Shown piece after piece: positions 18,793 through 27,500 of a stretch of DNA of 64,000 nt. The notes under the pieces are model-generated. The model searched no databases. It had not been told where the DNA came from and worked only from the letters and a program-made list of their open reading frames with translations. The translations under genes and the position numbers were made by a program. The DNA is taken from NCBI GenBank assembly GCA_026398615.1, contig JAPLSN010000021.1, forward strand, positions 62,001 to 126,000. The letters are read 5' to 3'. The stretch comes from Spirochaetota bacterium (GTDB lineage: Bacteria; Spirochaetota; Spirochaetia; Treponematales; UBA12059). Position 1 is the stretch's first letter, and each line of letters starts with the position of its first letter.

Positions 18793-18821
18793 TTCCCGTT
18801 ATCGGCTCGCACGGCTAGTAT
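18793..18821 (+). promoter_or_regulatory. Promoter with GGCTAGTAT -10 element
   Basis: TTCCCG (weak -35, 18793-18798), 17 bases, TAGTAT (18816-18821) inside GGCTAGTAT. It would start RNA at about 18828, inside the hairpin described separately, upstream of the RNA methyltransferase gene. Confidence 0.4.
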
Positions 18822-18865
18822 CCTCGTGACCGTACTCGGTCACGAGGGACCGTACTCGGTCACGA
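18822..18865. repeat. Perfect hairpin followed by a partial tandem copy
   Basis: CCTCGTGACCG, loop TACT, CGGTCACGAGG: an 11-bp perfect inverted repeat (18822-18847). The sequence GACCGTACTCGGTCACGA is then repeated directly (18828-18845 and 18848-18865), so two alternative hairpins sharing an arm can form. It sits between divergent genes, immediately after the -10 box of the rightward promoter. It may be an operator, a 5'-UTR structure or a dispersed palindromic repeat. Confidence 0.6.
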
Positions 18866-18918
18866 ACGGCTGCGCGCTGAGGGTACAGGATACGGACGGG
18901 GAGGGTCAAGGAATCCCG

Positions 18919-19788
18919 ATGGCGAAGAAACGGAAGGAATCTGGCGAAACGGCGTTCCACGCCTTCTACGGCTCGGTCTACGCCGAACGCTGGCCGGCCC
19001 TCGTCGATGCCCTGCGCGGGGAAAGTTCCCCGGTGGAGCTCGGCGTGGAACGGGGGTTCGCCGTCGCCTACCGGCTCGACGCGGCTTCGGTTTTTACGGC
19101 GGAAACCCTCGGATTGCCTTCGTCCGGCATCGTCCTGGACGCCTGCGCGGCCCCAGGCGGGAAAACCCTCGTCCTGGCGTCGCGGATGGGGCCGGAGCTC
19201 CGCCTCGTGGCGAACGAACTGTCCCGCGAACGCCGCCGCCGCCTCCATGATGTCCTTGAAACGCGGCTTGCCCCCGGGGTACTCGCACGGATTTCCGTCA
19301 CCGGCTTCGACGCCGCCGCCAGGGCGCGGACCGAGCGCGACGCGTATGACGCCATCCTCCTCGACGTCCCCTGCTCGAGCGAACGCCACGTCCTCGCCGA
19401 CCCCTCCGCGCTCGCGGCCTGGACGCCCGCGAGGGTCAGGAACCTGTCTGCCCGGCAGTGGGCCCTCCTGTCGGCGGTCTTCCTCATGCTCAAGCCCGGC
19501 GGCCGCCTCGTTTATTCGACCTGCGCCCTGGCCCCCGACGAGAACGACGGCGTCGTCGGCCGCCTTTCCGCCAAGTACGGCAAGCTCGTCCGTATCGAGA
19601 CGCCGGTTCCCGACGCCTTCCCGGGCGCCGAAGCCACGGCCTGCGGGCTCATCATCCTGCCCGACCGATGCCACGGTGCCGGGCCCATGTACGTTGCCAG
19701 GATCACCAAGCGCGCTGTGGTAAGGGAAAAAACCGCCCCGGAACCGGGGCGGTTCGATACAACCGTGAATGCTCGTCAGGTGGAATGA
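18919..19788 (+). CDS. RsmB/NSUN-family RNA cytosine-5 methyltransferase
   Basis: Protein of 289 residues. SAM-binding motif DACAAPGGK (74-82), motif IV DVPCSSERH with Cys152 and motif VI YSTC with catalytic Cys202 identify an RNA m5C methyltransferase. It has only the catalytic domain: the NusB-like N-terminal domain of RsmB is missing, and motif IV reads DVPCSxxRH rather than DAPCSG. As I recall, that form is seen in the mitochondrial NSUN3/NSUN4 branch. The target RNA is unknown; rRNA or tRNA are equally possible. Start chosen at 18919 because AAGGA precedes it; the frame is open upstream to 18826 but through the hairpin repeat. The last 20 codons run through a terminator that serves the convergent gene. 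Confidence 0.8.
   Translation: MAKKRKESGETAFHAFYGSVYAERWPALVDALRGESSPVELGVERGFAVAYRLDAASVFTAETLGLPSSGIVLDACAAPGGKTLVLASRMGPELRLVANELSRERRRRLHDVLETRLAPGVLARISVTGFDAAARARTERDAYDAILLDVPCSSERHVLADPSALAAWTPARVRNLSARQWALLSAVFLMLKPGGRLVYSTCALAPDENDGVVGRLSAKYGKLVRIETPVPDAFPGAEATACGLIILPDRCHGAGPMYVARITKRAVVREKTAPEPGRFDTTVNARQVE
19727..19754 (-). terminator. Intrinsic terminator for the leftward small coiled-coil gene
   Basis: Inverted repeat AACCGCCCCGG / CCGGGGCGGTT (19731-19754) next to six A on the plus strand (19727-19732), which reads as a hairpin followed by a U-run on the minus strand. It lies inside the 3' end of the RNA methyltransferase coding sequence. Confidence 0.75.
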
Positions 19789-19847
19789 GGATGTGAACCT
19801 GGATGTTTTACCACCACATTCCCCTGCGGAATCCAGAAAAAAACCGA

Positions 19848-20186
19848 TTACGGCTTGAGGTCTTCGTCCTTGCCGCCTATGGCCTTGAAACGGGCTTCCT
19901 TTTCGTCGATTTTCTTCTCGAATCCTTCAATCTTGTCCAGGAGATCCTTGACGCCCTGGTCGTCGCGGTTCAAGGAGACTTCACCACGTTCCCTGAGCCG
20001 GGCAAAACAGTCGGCGCCCAGCTTGGCGCAGGCTTTTTCCGCCTGTCCGCGGAGCTGGAAAATCTCCACCCGGAGCATTCCCATCTCGCCCAGGTCCTTC
20101 GTTTTTTCCCCGGCTTTCTTGAGGAGATCCTTGGAAGCATCGAGCCCTTCGGTGATGAACTTGTTCAGCTGATCGGAAAACGACAT
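19848..20186 (-). CDS. Small predicted coiled-coil protein
   Basis: Protein of 112 residues, highly charged and helical throughout (for example LLKKAGEKTKDLGE and KIEGFEKKIDEKEARF), with no signal peptide or membrane segment and one pair of cysteines (about residues 53 and 60). It looks like a cytoplasmic coiled-coil protein; I recognise no family. GAGG precedes the ATG. Transcribed leftward as a single gene, divergent from nrdR and ending at a clear terminator. Confidence 0.6.
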   Translation of the reverse strand: MSFSDQLNKFITEGLDASKDLLKKAGEKTKDLGEMGMLRVEIFQLRGQAEKACAKLGADCFARLRERGEVSLNRDDQGVKDLLDKIEGFEKKIDEKEARFKAIGGKDEDLKP

Positions 20187-20372
20187 CGCATCCTCGCTTT
20201 GTGGAAAACGGCAAACGTCGTCCGGCCGAACCCGGACATGACTACATTCTACTACCTTATCTTCCCCGGGGCAAAGTGCCGGACGACGATTGCACCGACC
20301 GGCGTTCGTCCGGTAAATCCATCGTGGAGTTGCGGGCAGTACGGAATTATGACAAGCCGGGCTTCTTCCATA

Positions 20373-20401
20373 TTGACAAACCGCCGATATGGTACTATAT
20401 A
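20373..20401 (+). promoter_or_regulatory. Promoter of the nrdR-nrdD operon
   Basis: TTGACA (20373-20378), exact 17-base spacer, TATATA (20396-20401). This is the best sigma-70 match in the window. The predicted RNA start is about 20408, giving a leader of about 110 bases before nrdR. Confidence 0.8.
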
Positions 20402-20438
20402 AGGTATCGCCCTATCCGGGAAACACAATTCATTGTAT
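20392..20438. promoter_or_regulatory. Tandem NrdR-box-like operators
   Basis: ACACAATTCATTGTAT (20423-20438) matches the known NrdR box ACACWATATMTWGTGT at 13 of 16 positions. A second, weaker copy GTACTATATAAGGTAT (20392-20407) matches at 11 of 16 and starts exactly 31 bases upstream, the three-helical-turn spacing typical of paired NrdR boxes. The first site covers the -10 box, so binding should block RNA polymerase. It precedes nrdR itself, implying autoregulation of the whole operon by nucleotide levels. Confidence 0.7.
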
Positions 20439-20519
20439 GGATCGGATAAGCAAGAAGGATACCATCTTCGATGGTCCGGAGTCGATTTTCGGTTCGAATA
20501 AAAAAACAGGAGCAGGTTC

Positions 20520-20993
20520 GTGAAATGCCCGCATTGCGGCAGCCTTGACGATCGCGTCACCGACTCCAGGGCCCTCGCGGCCGGCGAAAGCATCCGCAGG
20601 CGGCGGGAATGCCTTTCCTGCGGCTACCGATTCACCAGTTACGAACGGATCGAAGAAAAACCCCTCATGGTGGAAAAACGCGACGGTCGGCGTGAACCCT
20701 TCGAACGGGTCAAGCTCGAGCGGGGCATCCAGCGTGCCCTGGAAAAGCGCCCCATTTCCCAGCTGACCATCGAAAACCTGGTCAACGAGATCGAGGACGA
20801 AGCGGCCATGCGGGGCAAGGGCGCCAACGAGCTGTCGAGCGTTGCCCTCGGCGAGATGGTCCTCGACCGGCTGTACGATATCGACAAGGTGTCGTATGTC
20901 CGTTTCGCGTCCGTCTACCGGAAGTTCGAAACCATGGACGAATTCCTGGCGGTGATCGAACGGATGGCCAGCCGGAAGAACGATACGGAGTAG
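20520..20993 (+). CDS. nrdR: Transcriptional repressor NrdR
   Basis: Protein of 157 residues, the normal length. An N-terminal zinc ribbon (CPHC at 3-6 and CLSC about 30 residues later) is followed by an ATP-cone domain beginning VEKRDGRREPFERVKLERGI. NrdR represses ribonucleotide reductase genes when its cone is filled with dATP/ATP. The start is GTG, with AGGAG seven bases upstream; the protein begins MKCPHCGS as in the family. First gene of the operon with nrdD, the glycyl-radical/glutaredoxin gene and nrdG, and likely controls its own promoter. Confidence 0.95.
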   Translation: MKCPHCGSLDDRVTDSRALAAGESIRRRRECLSCGYRFTSYERIEEKPLMVEKRDGRREPFERVKLERGIQRALEKRPISQLTIENLVNEIEDEAAMRGKGANELSSVALGEMVLDRLYDIDKVSYVRFASVYRKFETMDEFLAVIERMASRKNDTE

Positions 20994-21066
20994 CCAGGTT
21001 CGCCCTGGAAGGGGGAATCAGGGCGTCGGACGGTTTCAGGCAATGAACCGGGAGGGGAACGAAGCA

Positions 21067-23169
21067 ATGGAGGAACAGCAGATCTTTCCTGAGTGGAGGA
21101 GCTTCCTCGGTGTCGGGGCCGAGGAAGCGGTCATCCAGTATGTCGCCAAGCGATCGGGGGAGATCGAACGCTACGACCGGCTGCGCATTTCTTCGGCGAT
21201 CGAAAAGGCTTTCCTCGCCGTCAGGCATGAAGGAGACGGCCCGGTCGACCGCGCCCGTATCGAACGCCTGACGGACGAAGTCGAGTCCCGCCTGGGGACG
21301 CTCCAGGGCGGGAGGCACAGGAATTCCATTCCCGCCATCGAGGAGATCCAGGACCTCGTCGAGAACGTCCTCATCGAGGAGCGGGAGTCGGAGGTCGCGA
21401 AGGCTTTCATCCTGTACCGCGCCCGCCGTGACGCCGTACGCGACGCGAAGCGCCTCATGCTGGATATCGACGCCACCATGGACGGCTACCTGGCCCAGGC
21501 CGACTGGCGGGTCAAGGAAAACGCGAACGTCAACTATTCGCTCGGAGGCCTCATCCTCCACAACTCCGGCTCCATCACCGCGAACTACTGGCTCAAGAAC
21601 ATCTACCCGGAGGAGATCGCGCAAGCCCACCGCGATGCCGATTTCCACATCCATGACCTGTCCATGTTCTCCGGCTATTGTGCCGGGTGGTCCCTGCGGG
21701 CGCTCATCGCCGAGGGCTTGGGCGGGGTCGCGGACAAGATCAGTTCCAGGCCCGCGAAGCACCTGTCCACGCTCATCCAGCAGATGGTCAACTTCCTCGG
21801 GGTGCTCCAGAACGAGTGGGCGGGTGCGCAGGCGCTCTCCTCCTTCGACACCTATCTCGCGCCCTTCGTGAAGGCGGACACCCTCCCCGAGGAGGAAGTC
21901 CGCCAGTGTCTCCAGAGCTTCCTGTTCGGCGTCAACACGCCGAGCCGCTGGGGCAGCCAGGCGCCATTCACGAACGTCACCCTCGACTGGACCTGCCCGC
22001 CCGACCTGCGGGATCGTCCGGCGGTCGTCGGCGGCGTCGAGCAGCCTTTCAACTACAGCGACTGCCGCCCGGAGATGGACCTCATCAACAAGGTTCTCAT
22101 CGAGCTCATGCTCTCGGGGGATTCCGAGGGGCGCGGCTTCCAGTACCCGATCCCGACCTACAACGTGACCTCCGACTTCGACTGGGATTCGCCGAACGCG
22201 CGCATCCTCTTCGAGATGACCGCCAAGTACGGTACGCCGTACTTCCAGAATTTCGTCAATTCGGACCTGGATCCCAGCGACGTGAGGTCGATGTGCTGCC
22301 GCCTCCAGCTGGACAAGCGCGAACTGCGGAAACGCGGCGGCGGCCTCTTCGGGAGCGACGAGCTTACGGGATCGGTCGGCGTCGTCACCATCAACATGCC
22401 GCGGATCGGATACCTGGCGAAAGACCGCGTCGATTTCTTCCGCCGGCTCGACAGGCTCATGGATCTGGCCGCCCGGAGCCTTCTCATCAAGCGGAAGGTG
22501 TGCGGCCGCCTCCTCGACGCGGGGCTCTTCCCCTACACGAAGCGCTACCTGCGCACCTTCGACAATCATTTCTCCACGATCGGCCTCGTCGGCATGCACG
22601 AGTGCGCCATGAACTTCCTCGGCCACGGGATCGATACCGTGGATGGACGGGATTTCGCCCTCGAAACCCTCGACCACATGCGCGCCCGGCTCCAGGAATA
22701 CCAGGAGAAGACGGGCGACCTCTTCAACCTGGAAGCGACACCGGCGGAAAGCACGTCCTACCGCCTGGCCAAGCACGACAAGGCGAAGTACCCCGACATC
22801 TGCGTCTCGGGCGACGGCGATCCGTACTACACGAACTCGACCCAGCTGCCGGTTGCCCATACCGACGACCTTTTCGACGCTCTCGACCACCAGGAAGCCC
22901 TCCAGGCCCGGTACACGGGCGGCACGGTCTTCCATATCTACCTCGGCGAGGCCATCGAGGACTGGCGCACCGTGCGCGACCTCGTGAAGGCCGTCGCGTA
23001 CAAGTACAAGATCCCGTACTACACCATTTCGCCCACCTTTTCGGTCTGCCCGGTGCACGGTTACCTTTCCGGAGAGCATTTCGAATGCCCGAAATGCCGG
23101 GCGGAAAAGGAAGCGCGCCTGAGGGACGAGATAACGGTCCTGGAGCGGGAGCTGGCGCGGGCGGAATGA
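21067..23169 (+). CDS. nrdD: Anaerobic ribonucleoside-triphosphate reductase, large chain lacking the glycyl-radical domain
   Basis: Protein of 700 residues. An ATP cone occupies the first 110 residues (YVAKRSGEIERYDRLRI), followed by the ten-stranded barrel with the class III signatures HIHDLSMFSGYCAGWSL and SRWGSQAPFTNVTLDW. The C-terminus holds the structural zinc site CPVH...CPKC and then stops after a charged helix. The usual RVxGY glycyl-radical segment that should follow the zinc site is absent; it is found in the next gene. The enzyme makes deoxyribonucleotides from NTPs without oxygen. Start at 21067 is preferred over 21043 because GGGAGGGG precedes it at proper distance. 73 bases after nrdR, same operon. 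Confidence 0.9.
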   Translation: MEEQQIFPEWRSFLGVGAEEAVIQYVAKRSGEIERYDRLRISSAIEKAFLAVRHEGDGPVDRARIERLTDEVESRLGTLQGGRHRNSIPAIEEIQDLVENVLIEERESEVAKAFILYRARRDAVRDAKRLMLDIDATMDGYLAQADWRVKENANVNYSLGGLILHNSGSITANYWLKNIYPEEIAQAHRDADFHIHDLSMFSGYCAGWSLRALIAEGLGGVADKISSRPAKHLSTLIQQMVNFLGVLQNEWAGAQALSSFDTYLAPFVKADTLPEEEVRQCLQSFLFGVNTPSRWGSQAPFTNVTLDWTCPPDLRDRPAVVGGVEQPFNYSDCRPEMDLINKVLIELMLSGDSEGRGFQYPIPTYNVTSDFDWDSPNARILFEMTAKYGTPYFQNFVNSDLDPSDVRSMCCRLQLDKRELRKRGGGLFGSDELTGSVGVVTINMPRIGYLAKDRVDFFRRLDRLMDLAARSLLIKRKVCGRLLDAGLFPYTKRYLRTFDNHFSTIGLVGMHECAMNFLGHGIDTVDGRDFALETLDHMRARLQEYQEKTGDLFNLEATPAESTSYRLAKHDKAKYPDICVSGDGDPYYTNSTQLPVAHTDDLFDALDHQEALQARYTGGTVFHIYLGEAIEDWRTVRDLVKAVAYKYKIPYYTISPTFSVCPVHGYLSGEHFECPKCRAEKEARLRDEITVLERELARAE

Positions 23170-23179
23170 AGCAAAAGTG

Positions 23180-23197
23180 GCCCGGGCGAACCCGGGC
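23180..23197 (+). other. Hairpin between nrdD and the glycyl-radical gene
   Basis: GCCCGGG, loop CGAA, CCCGGGC: a 7-bp GC stem without a following T-run, 11 bases after the nrdD stop. It is not a good terminator; it may stabilise or segment the mRNA so that the two parts of the enzyme are made in different amounts. Confidence 0.45.
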
Positions 23198-23256
23198 ACG
23201 GAAGGATCGTGACGAGCCGAACCGTCATGCGGTACATCGTCACCGGAGGGGGATGC

Positions 23257-23799
23257 ATGGACAAGGCCAACATGGAAGCGAGGCTGACCAGCCTCAGGAA
23301 CGAACTGCAGAACGTCAAGGGAACCCGCACCGAGGTCTACAGCCGCATAGTCGGGTACTACCGCTCGGTCAAGAACTGGAATGCCGGCAAGCGCTCCGAA
23401 TACGCGAATCGCAAGCTCTATTCCGTCCCCGACGGTCTCGGCGGCACCGTACCGTCCGCCGCGGCACGCCTCCGGGAGGCCGCCACGCGGGATCATGCGG
23501 CCCCCGGTCTCGCCGAACCCCGTGGCAAGCCCTCGGATTACCTGCTCTTCGTCCGGACGTCCTGCCCGAACTGCCCGCCGGTCAGGAGTTACCTGGCGCA
23601 ATCGGGTTTGCCCGGGCGGATCGTCGACGTGGACACCGAGGACGGCCTTTCCCTAGCCATGTCGCACAATGTGCTGGCCTCTCCCACCGCGCTCGTCCGC
23701 GGGACCGGCGGGGTAGAGGTCTACCGCGCCTGTACCGTGACCGAACTGCGCGCCTTCCTGGTTCCGGCCGCGGGCGCCCGGGCGTCAGTGTCCGTCTGA
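23257..23799 (+). CDS. Detached glycyl-radical domain of NrdD fused to a glutaredoxin-like domain
   Basis: Protein of 180 residues. Residues 23-54 carry TEVYSRIVGYYRSV and WNAGKRSEY, the glycyl-radical segment normally at the very C-terminus of NrdD; Gly33 would carry the radical. After a linker, residues 94-170 form a thioredoxin/glutaredoxin fold with CPNC (Cys103, Cys106) and the cis-proline region ASPTALV. The enzyme is therefore split: barrel and zinc site in NrdD, radical glycine here, with the reducing domain attached to the radical domain. Glutaredoxin-like donors (NrdH) are the known reductants of some class III enzymes, which fits. Start at 23257 is supported by GGAGGGGG. Precedes nrdG by six bases. 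A frameshift is unlikely, since 87 bases and a ribosome site lie between the two frames. Confidence 0.85.
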   Translation: MDKANMEARLTSLRNELQNVKGTRTEVYSRIVGYYRSVKNWNAGKRSEYANRKLYSVPDGLGGTVPSAAARLREAATRDHAAPGLAEPRGKPSDYLLFVRTSCPNCPPVRSYLAQSGLPGRIVDVDTEDGLSLAMSHNVLASPTALVRGTGGVEVYRACTVTELRAFLVPAAGARASVSV

Positions 23800-23805
23800 A
23801 GCGAT

Positions 23806-24495
23806 GTGCTCTCCAAAGTAGCCCTCCAGAAGACCAGTCTCGTCGATTTTCCCGCGCGGGTGGCGGCCGTGGTGTTCACTCCCGGTTGCGCATTCCGTTG
23901 CCCGTATTGCCACAACCCCGAGCTCGTGTTCGCGAAGGATGACGGCAGTTTCATCCCGATCGGAGAGCTCCTCGGCTTCCTGGACCGGAGGAAGGGCGTC
24001 CTTTCGGGCCTGGTCTTCTCGGGCGGGGAACCCCTCATCCACGAGGATCTTCCCCGGCTGTCCCGGGCCGCCCGCAAGCGCGGCTACGCGATCAAGCTCG
24101 ACACCAACGGCTCCTTTCCGGAACGGATGGCGGACGTGGAGCCGGACTACATCGCGATCGACCTCAAGACTTCCCCCGGAGCGTACGCGCGCGTTGCGCC
24201 GGGGGTTCCGGATGCAGGAGCCAAGGCCTTCGAGTCCCTCGCCGTCGCGCGGTCCCTCGGTGTGCCGTACGAAGTGCGGATAACCTGCGTACCCGGCATC
24301 GTCGGTCCGGCGGAGTTGCGGTCCATGGCGGAATACCTCGAGCCCGGCGACGAGGTCGTGCTCCAGCGCTTCAGGCCGCTCAAGACCCTCGACCCGGCCT
24401 GGATGTCCGTGGAGCCATACCCGAAGGAAACCATGGACGAACTCCTCGCCATTGCCAGGCGGAAAGCGCCCCGCGCCCGCATCCGGGGCGGTTGA
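23806..24495 (+). CDS. nrdG: Anaerobic ribonucleotide reductase activating enzyme (radical SAM)
   Basis: Protein of 229 residues. The radical-SAM cluster motif is CAFRCPYC (Cys28, Cys32, Cys35), followed by the glycine-rich SGGEP of SAM binding and a DLKTSPGAY segment typical of the longer NrdG2-type activases. It abstracts hydrogen from the catalytic glycine of its partner, which here would be Gly33 of the preceding protein rather than a residue of NrdD. The start is GTG, six bases after the preceding stop, implying coupled translation. Last gene of the nrd operon. Confidence 0.9.
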   Translation: MLSKVALQKTSLVDFPARVAAVVFTPGCAFRCPYCHNPELVFAKDDGSFIPIGELLGFLDRRKGVLSGLVFSGGEPLIHEDLPRLSRAARKRGYAIKLDTNGSFPERMADVEPDYIAIDLKTSPGAYARVAPGVPDAGAKAFESLAVARSLGVPYEVRITCVPGIVGPAELRSMAEYLEPGDEVVLQRFRPLKTLDPAWMSVEPYPKETMDELLAIARRKAPRARIRGG

Positions 24496-24516
24496 GCCGC
24501 CTGAGGCGAAGTTCGC

Positions 24517-24545
24517 TTGCCCTCATGCGGGCGCCCGGCTAGTAT
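24517..24545 (+). promoter_or_regulatory. Promoter giving a predicted leaderless lhr mRNA
   Basis: TTGCCC (24517-24522), 17 bases, TAGTAT (24540-24545) inside GGCTAGTAT. The lhr ATG is only six bases further on, so the RNA should start at or next to the start codon; no ribosome site exists. Confidence 0.55.
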
Positions 24546-24551
24546 GGTCGC

Positions 24552-27500
24552 ATGACGGGTGCGCCGGAAAGTTTCCATCCCCTCGTACGCGAGTGGTTTT
24601 CCTCGACCTTCGGCGAAGCTACCCCGGTGCAGGCGGCCGCCTGGCCCCCCGTCTCGAACGGGCGGAACGTGCTCGCCATAGCGCCGACCGGGTCGGGGAA
24701 AACCCTCGCCGCCTTTCTCGACGCCGTCTCGTCGTTCGCCTCCGGCAGGCTCGATCCGTCGAAGCTCCAGGTGCTCTACGTCTCGCCGCTCAAGGCGCTC
24801 AACGAGGATATCCGCGAAAACCTCCAGCGGCCGCTCCGTTCGCTCGGGGCCTTCTTCCACGAACGGGGCGTCCCTTTCCCCTCGATCGCCGTGATGACGC
24901 GCTCCGGCGACACGCCGCCGGGCGAGAGGCGGCGGATGATCTCGAAGCCTCCCTCCATCCTCGCGACGACGCCCGAGAGCCTGTCCATCATCCTCAATTC
25001 GCCGAAGTCGCGGAGCGTCCTTTCATGCGTGCGCCTCGTCATACTGGACGAGATCCACGCCGTCCTCGAGTCCAAGCGGGGTTCCTTCCTCTCCGTCTCG
25101 CTCGAACGCCTCGCGCTGATCGCCGGCGAATTCCAGCGCATCGCGCTCTCGGCCACCGTCGAACCGCCGGAGCTGGCCGCCGCCTTCGTCGCGGGGACGA
25201 TGCCGGGACCTGACGGAAGCCTGCGTCCGCGCGACCTGCTCGTGGTGTCGCCTCAGGCCCGGAAACGGATCGAACTGTCGGTCCGCTATCCGCCCGTGGG
25301 CGGCGGCGATGCGGAGGAACCGTCCCGCCACGCCGCCATCGCGGCGGATATCCGCCTTCACCTTCGGGACAGCGCCTCGGCGCTCGTCTTCGTAGAGGCG
25401 AGGCGGACGGCCGAGCGCCTCGCCAAGCTCATCAACGACGCGAGCGGCGAGGGGACCGCCTACGCCCACCACGGTTCCCTTTCCAAAGAAACGCGGCGCT
25501 CGGTCGAAAAACGGCTCAGGGACGGGCGGCTCCGCTGCGTCGTCGCGACGGCGTCGCTGGAGCTCGGCATCGACATCGGGAGCGTCGAGGAAGTCCTCCT
25601 CGTCGGGACGCCGCCGTCGGTCTCTCGGGCCCTCCAGCGCATCGGCCGTTCGGGCCATGCCGTCGGCCGGCCGAGCCGCGCCACGCTCTATCCCCTCCAC
25701 GACGCCGACCTCCTCAGGGCTGCCGCCCTGGCCGCCGCGATCCCGCCGGAAGGCGGCGGAGCTCCATCGGTCCTGGATCCGCTGTCGCCGCCTGTCGACC
25801 CGCTCGACGTCCTCTCCCAGGTTCTGGTGTCCATGTGCGCCTGCGACCCGTGGAAATCCGGCGAGTTGTACGATTTCGTGCGAAGATCGTTTGTCTTCCG
25901 TTCCCTGCCGCGGGAACTTTTCGACGCGACGGTCGAATCCCTGCGCGAGCGGGGAACCGGCGCGGAAACGGGGCAGGCCAGGCCCCGCCTGTCCTTCGAC
26001 GACGCGACGGGAACCCTGCGTGCGGCCGCTGGCATGCTTGCCCTGGTCTATTCCTCGGGAGGCGCCATTCCCGATCGCGGCGCCTTCGCGCTCCGCGTGA
26101 GGGGAAGCGGGGCGCGCCTGGGCGAGCTCGACGAGGAATTCGTCTGGGAGCGCAGGGTGGGGGATTCCTTCACCTTCGGCACCCAGGCCTGGCGCATCGC
26201 CGCGATCGCCGACGACGCCGTGGAGGTGACCCCCCTCGGTCGCGCGACCGAATTCATGCCGTTCTGGAAGGCCGAGCCGGGTTCAGTCGGCGGTACGCTC
26301 GCCCGCGGGATGCTGGCCGTCCTGGACGATTTCGGGCGGATGGGGGACGCACGCGCCTTCGAGCGCCGGCTCGTGGAGGCCAGTCGTTTCGACGACCGGG
26401 CGGCCGCAGGTCTTGCGCGCTTCCTGGCGCTGCAGTCGGCGGCACAGAGGGACCGGGAAGGCCGCCTCGTCCCGCTGCCCGGCGTCCGTTCCCTGGCCGT
26501 CGAGCTCACTTCCGATTCTTCGCGGCGCGGCGATGCCATCTCCGTGATCATCCATGCCGTCCGCGGGCGCAGGATACTCCAGCCGCTCGCGATCGCCCTG
26601 TCCGAAGTCCTGTCCGGCGCCTTCGGGATCGCCGTCAGGACCTCGTGCGACGATTTCTCCATCCTGTTCGAACTTCCCGATTCCCCGGACTTCGTTCCCG
26701 AACGAGCCATTCGCGAAGCCTTCTCCTCCCTCGCGCTCCCGGGACGGCTCGACGCCGCGGTGCGAGCGGGGGCGCCTGCTTCAGGCGTGTTCGGATCCCT
26801 GTTCCGGGAGAACGCCGAGCGGGCCCTCCTCCTCCCGAAAGGCGGATTCGGGAAGCGGAAGCCGTTGTGGATCACGAGGCTCCGGGCCAAGCGGCTCTTC
26901 GCGAAGCTGGCCTCCAGGCCGGATCACCCGGTCATCGTGGAAACGTATCGCTCGTGCCTGCGGGACGTGTTCGACCTGGATGGCGCTCGTTCTCTCGTCG
27001 AGGGCGTCGCGGCGGGGGAGATGACCATCGGTTTTTTCCGGTCGGCGGCGCCGAGTCCCTTGGCCCGCGGCATCCTCTGGCGGGAAACCAACGTCAAGCT
27101 CTATGAAAGCGATGAACTCGGGCATGCGGGCTCGGGTTCCGCGACCGACAGGGCGATCTCGCTCGCGATCGGCGACGCCCGCGCGCGGATACCCGTCCGC
27201 AGGGCCGTCTTCATGGAAGCCCTCTCGCGGCTCCGGCGCGAGGAAAAGGACTGGGCGCCGTCGAACCTGCCTGAACTGGAGTCCTGGGTCCGCGAGCGCC
27301 TGGCGCTCACGGCGGAAGCTTTCAGGCGCATCGTCGCGGCCATGCCTCCCGGCACTGGGCCGGCGTATGGGATCCTGCCGGATTCCCTCGTCGCGATGAA
27401 ATTTCCCGGCGCCGGCTTCGAACTCGTCGTCCACCGGGACAACGTGGGTATCGCCGGGAGCGATCCCGCCGAACTGCTCGGACGATGGCTGCCTTACGAG

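Larger units (their letters stand above)
20187..20519. promoter_or_regulatory. nrd operon control region
   Basis: 333-base gap between the divergent coiled-coil gene and nrdR. The right half holds a strong promoter and two NrdR-box-like sites (listed separately). The left half, 20187-20370, is AT-richer than the genes; nothing specific was recognised in it. Confidence 0.6.

Noticed and set aside
23160..23260. Frameshift as cause of the split nrdD
   Set aside because: 87 bases with a stop, a hairpin and a good ribosome site separate the frames, and the second part is fused to its own glutaredoxin domain.
20782..23601. Minus-strand open frame of 939 codons opposite nrdD
   Set aside because: Antisense shadow caused by high GC and strong codon bias of nrdR, nrdD and the next gene; no recognisable motif and low-complexity charged sequence.
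21678..23942. Plus-strand frame of 754 codons overlapping nrdD
   Set aside because: Out-of-frame, Arg/Pro/Gly-rich shadow; the real frames around it have clear motifs and ribosome sites.
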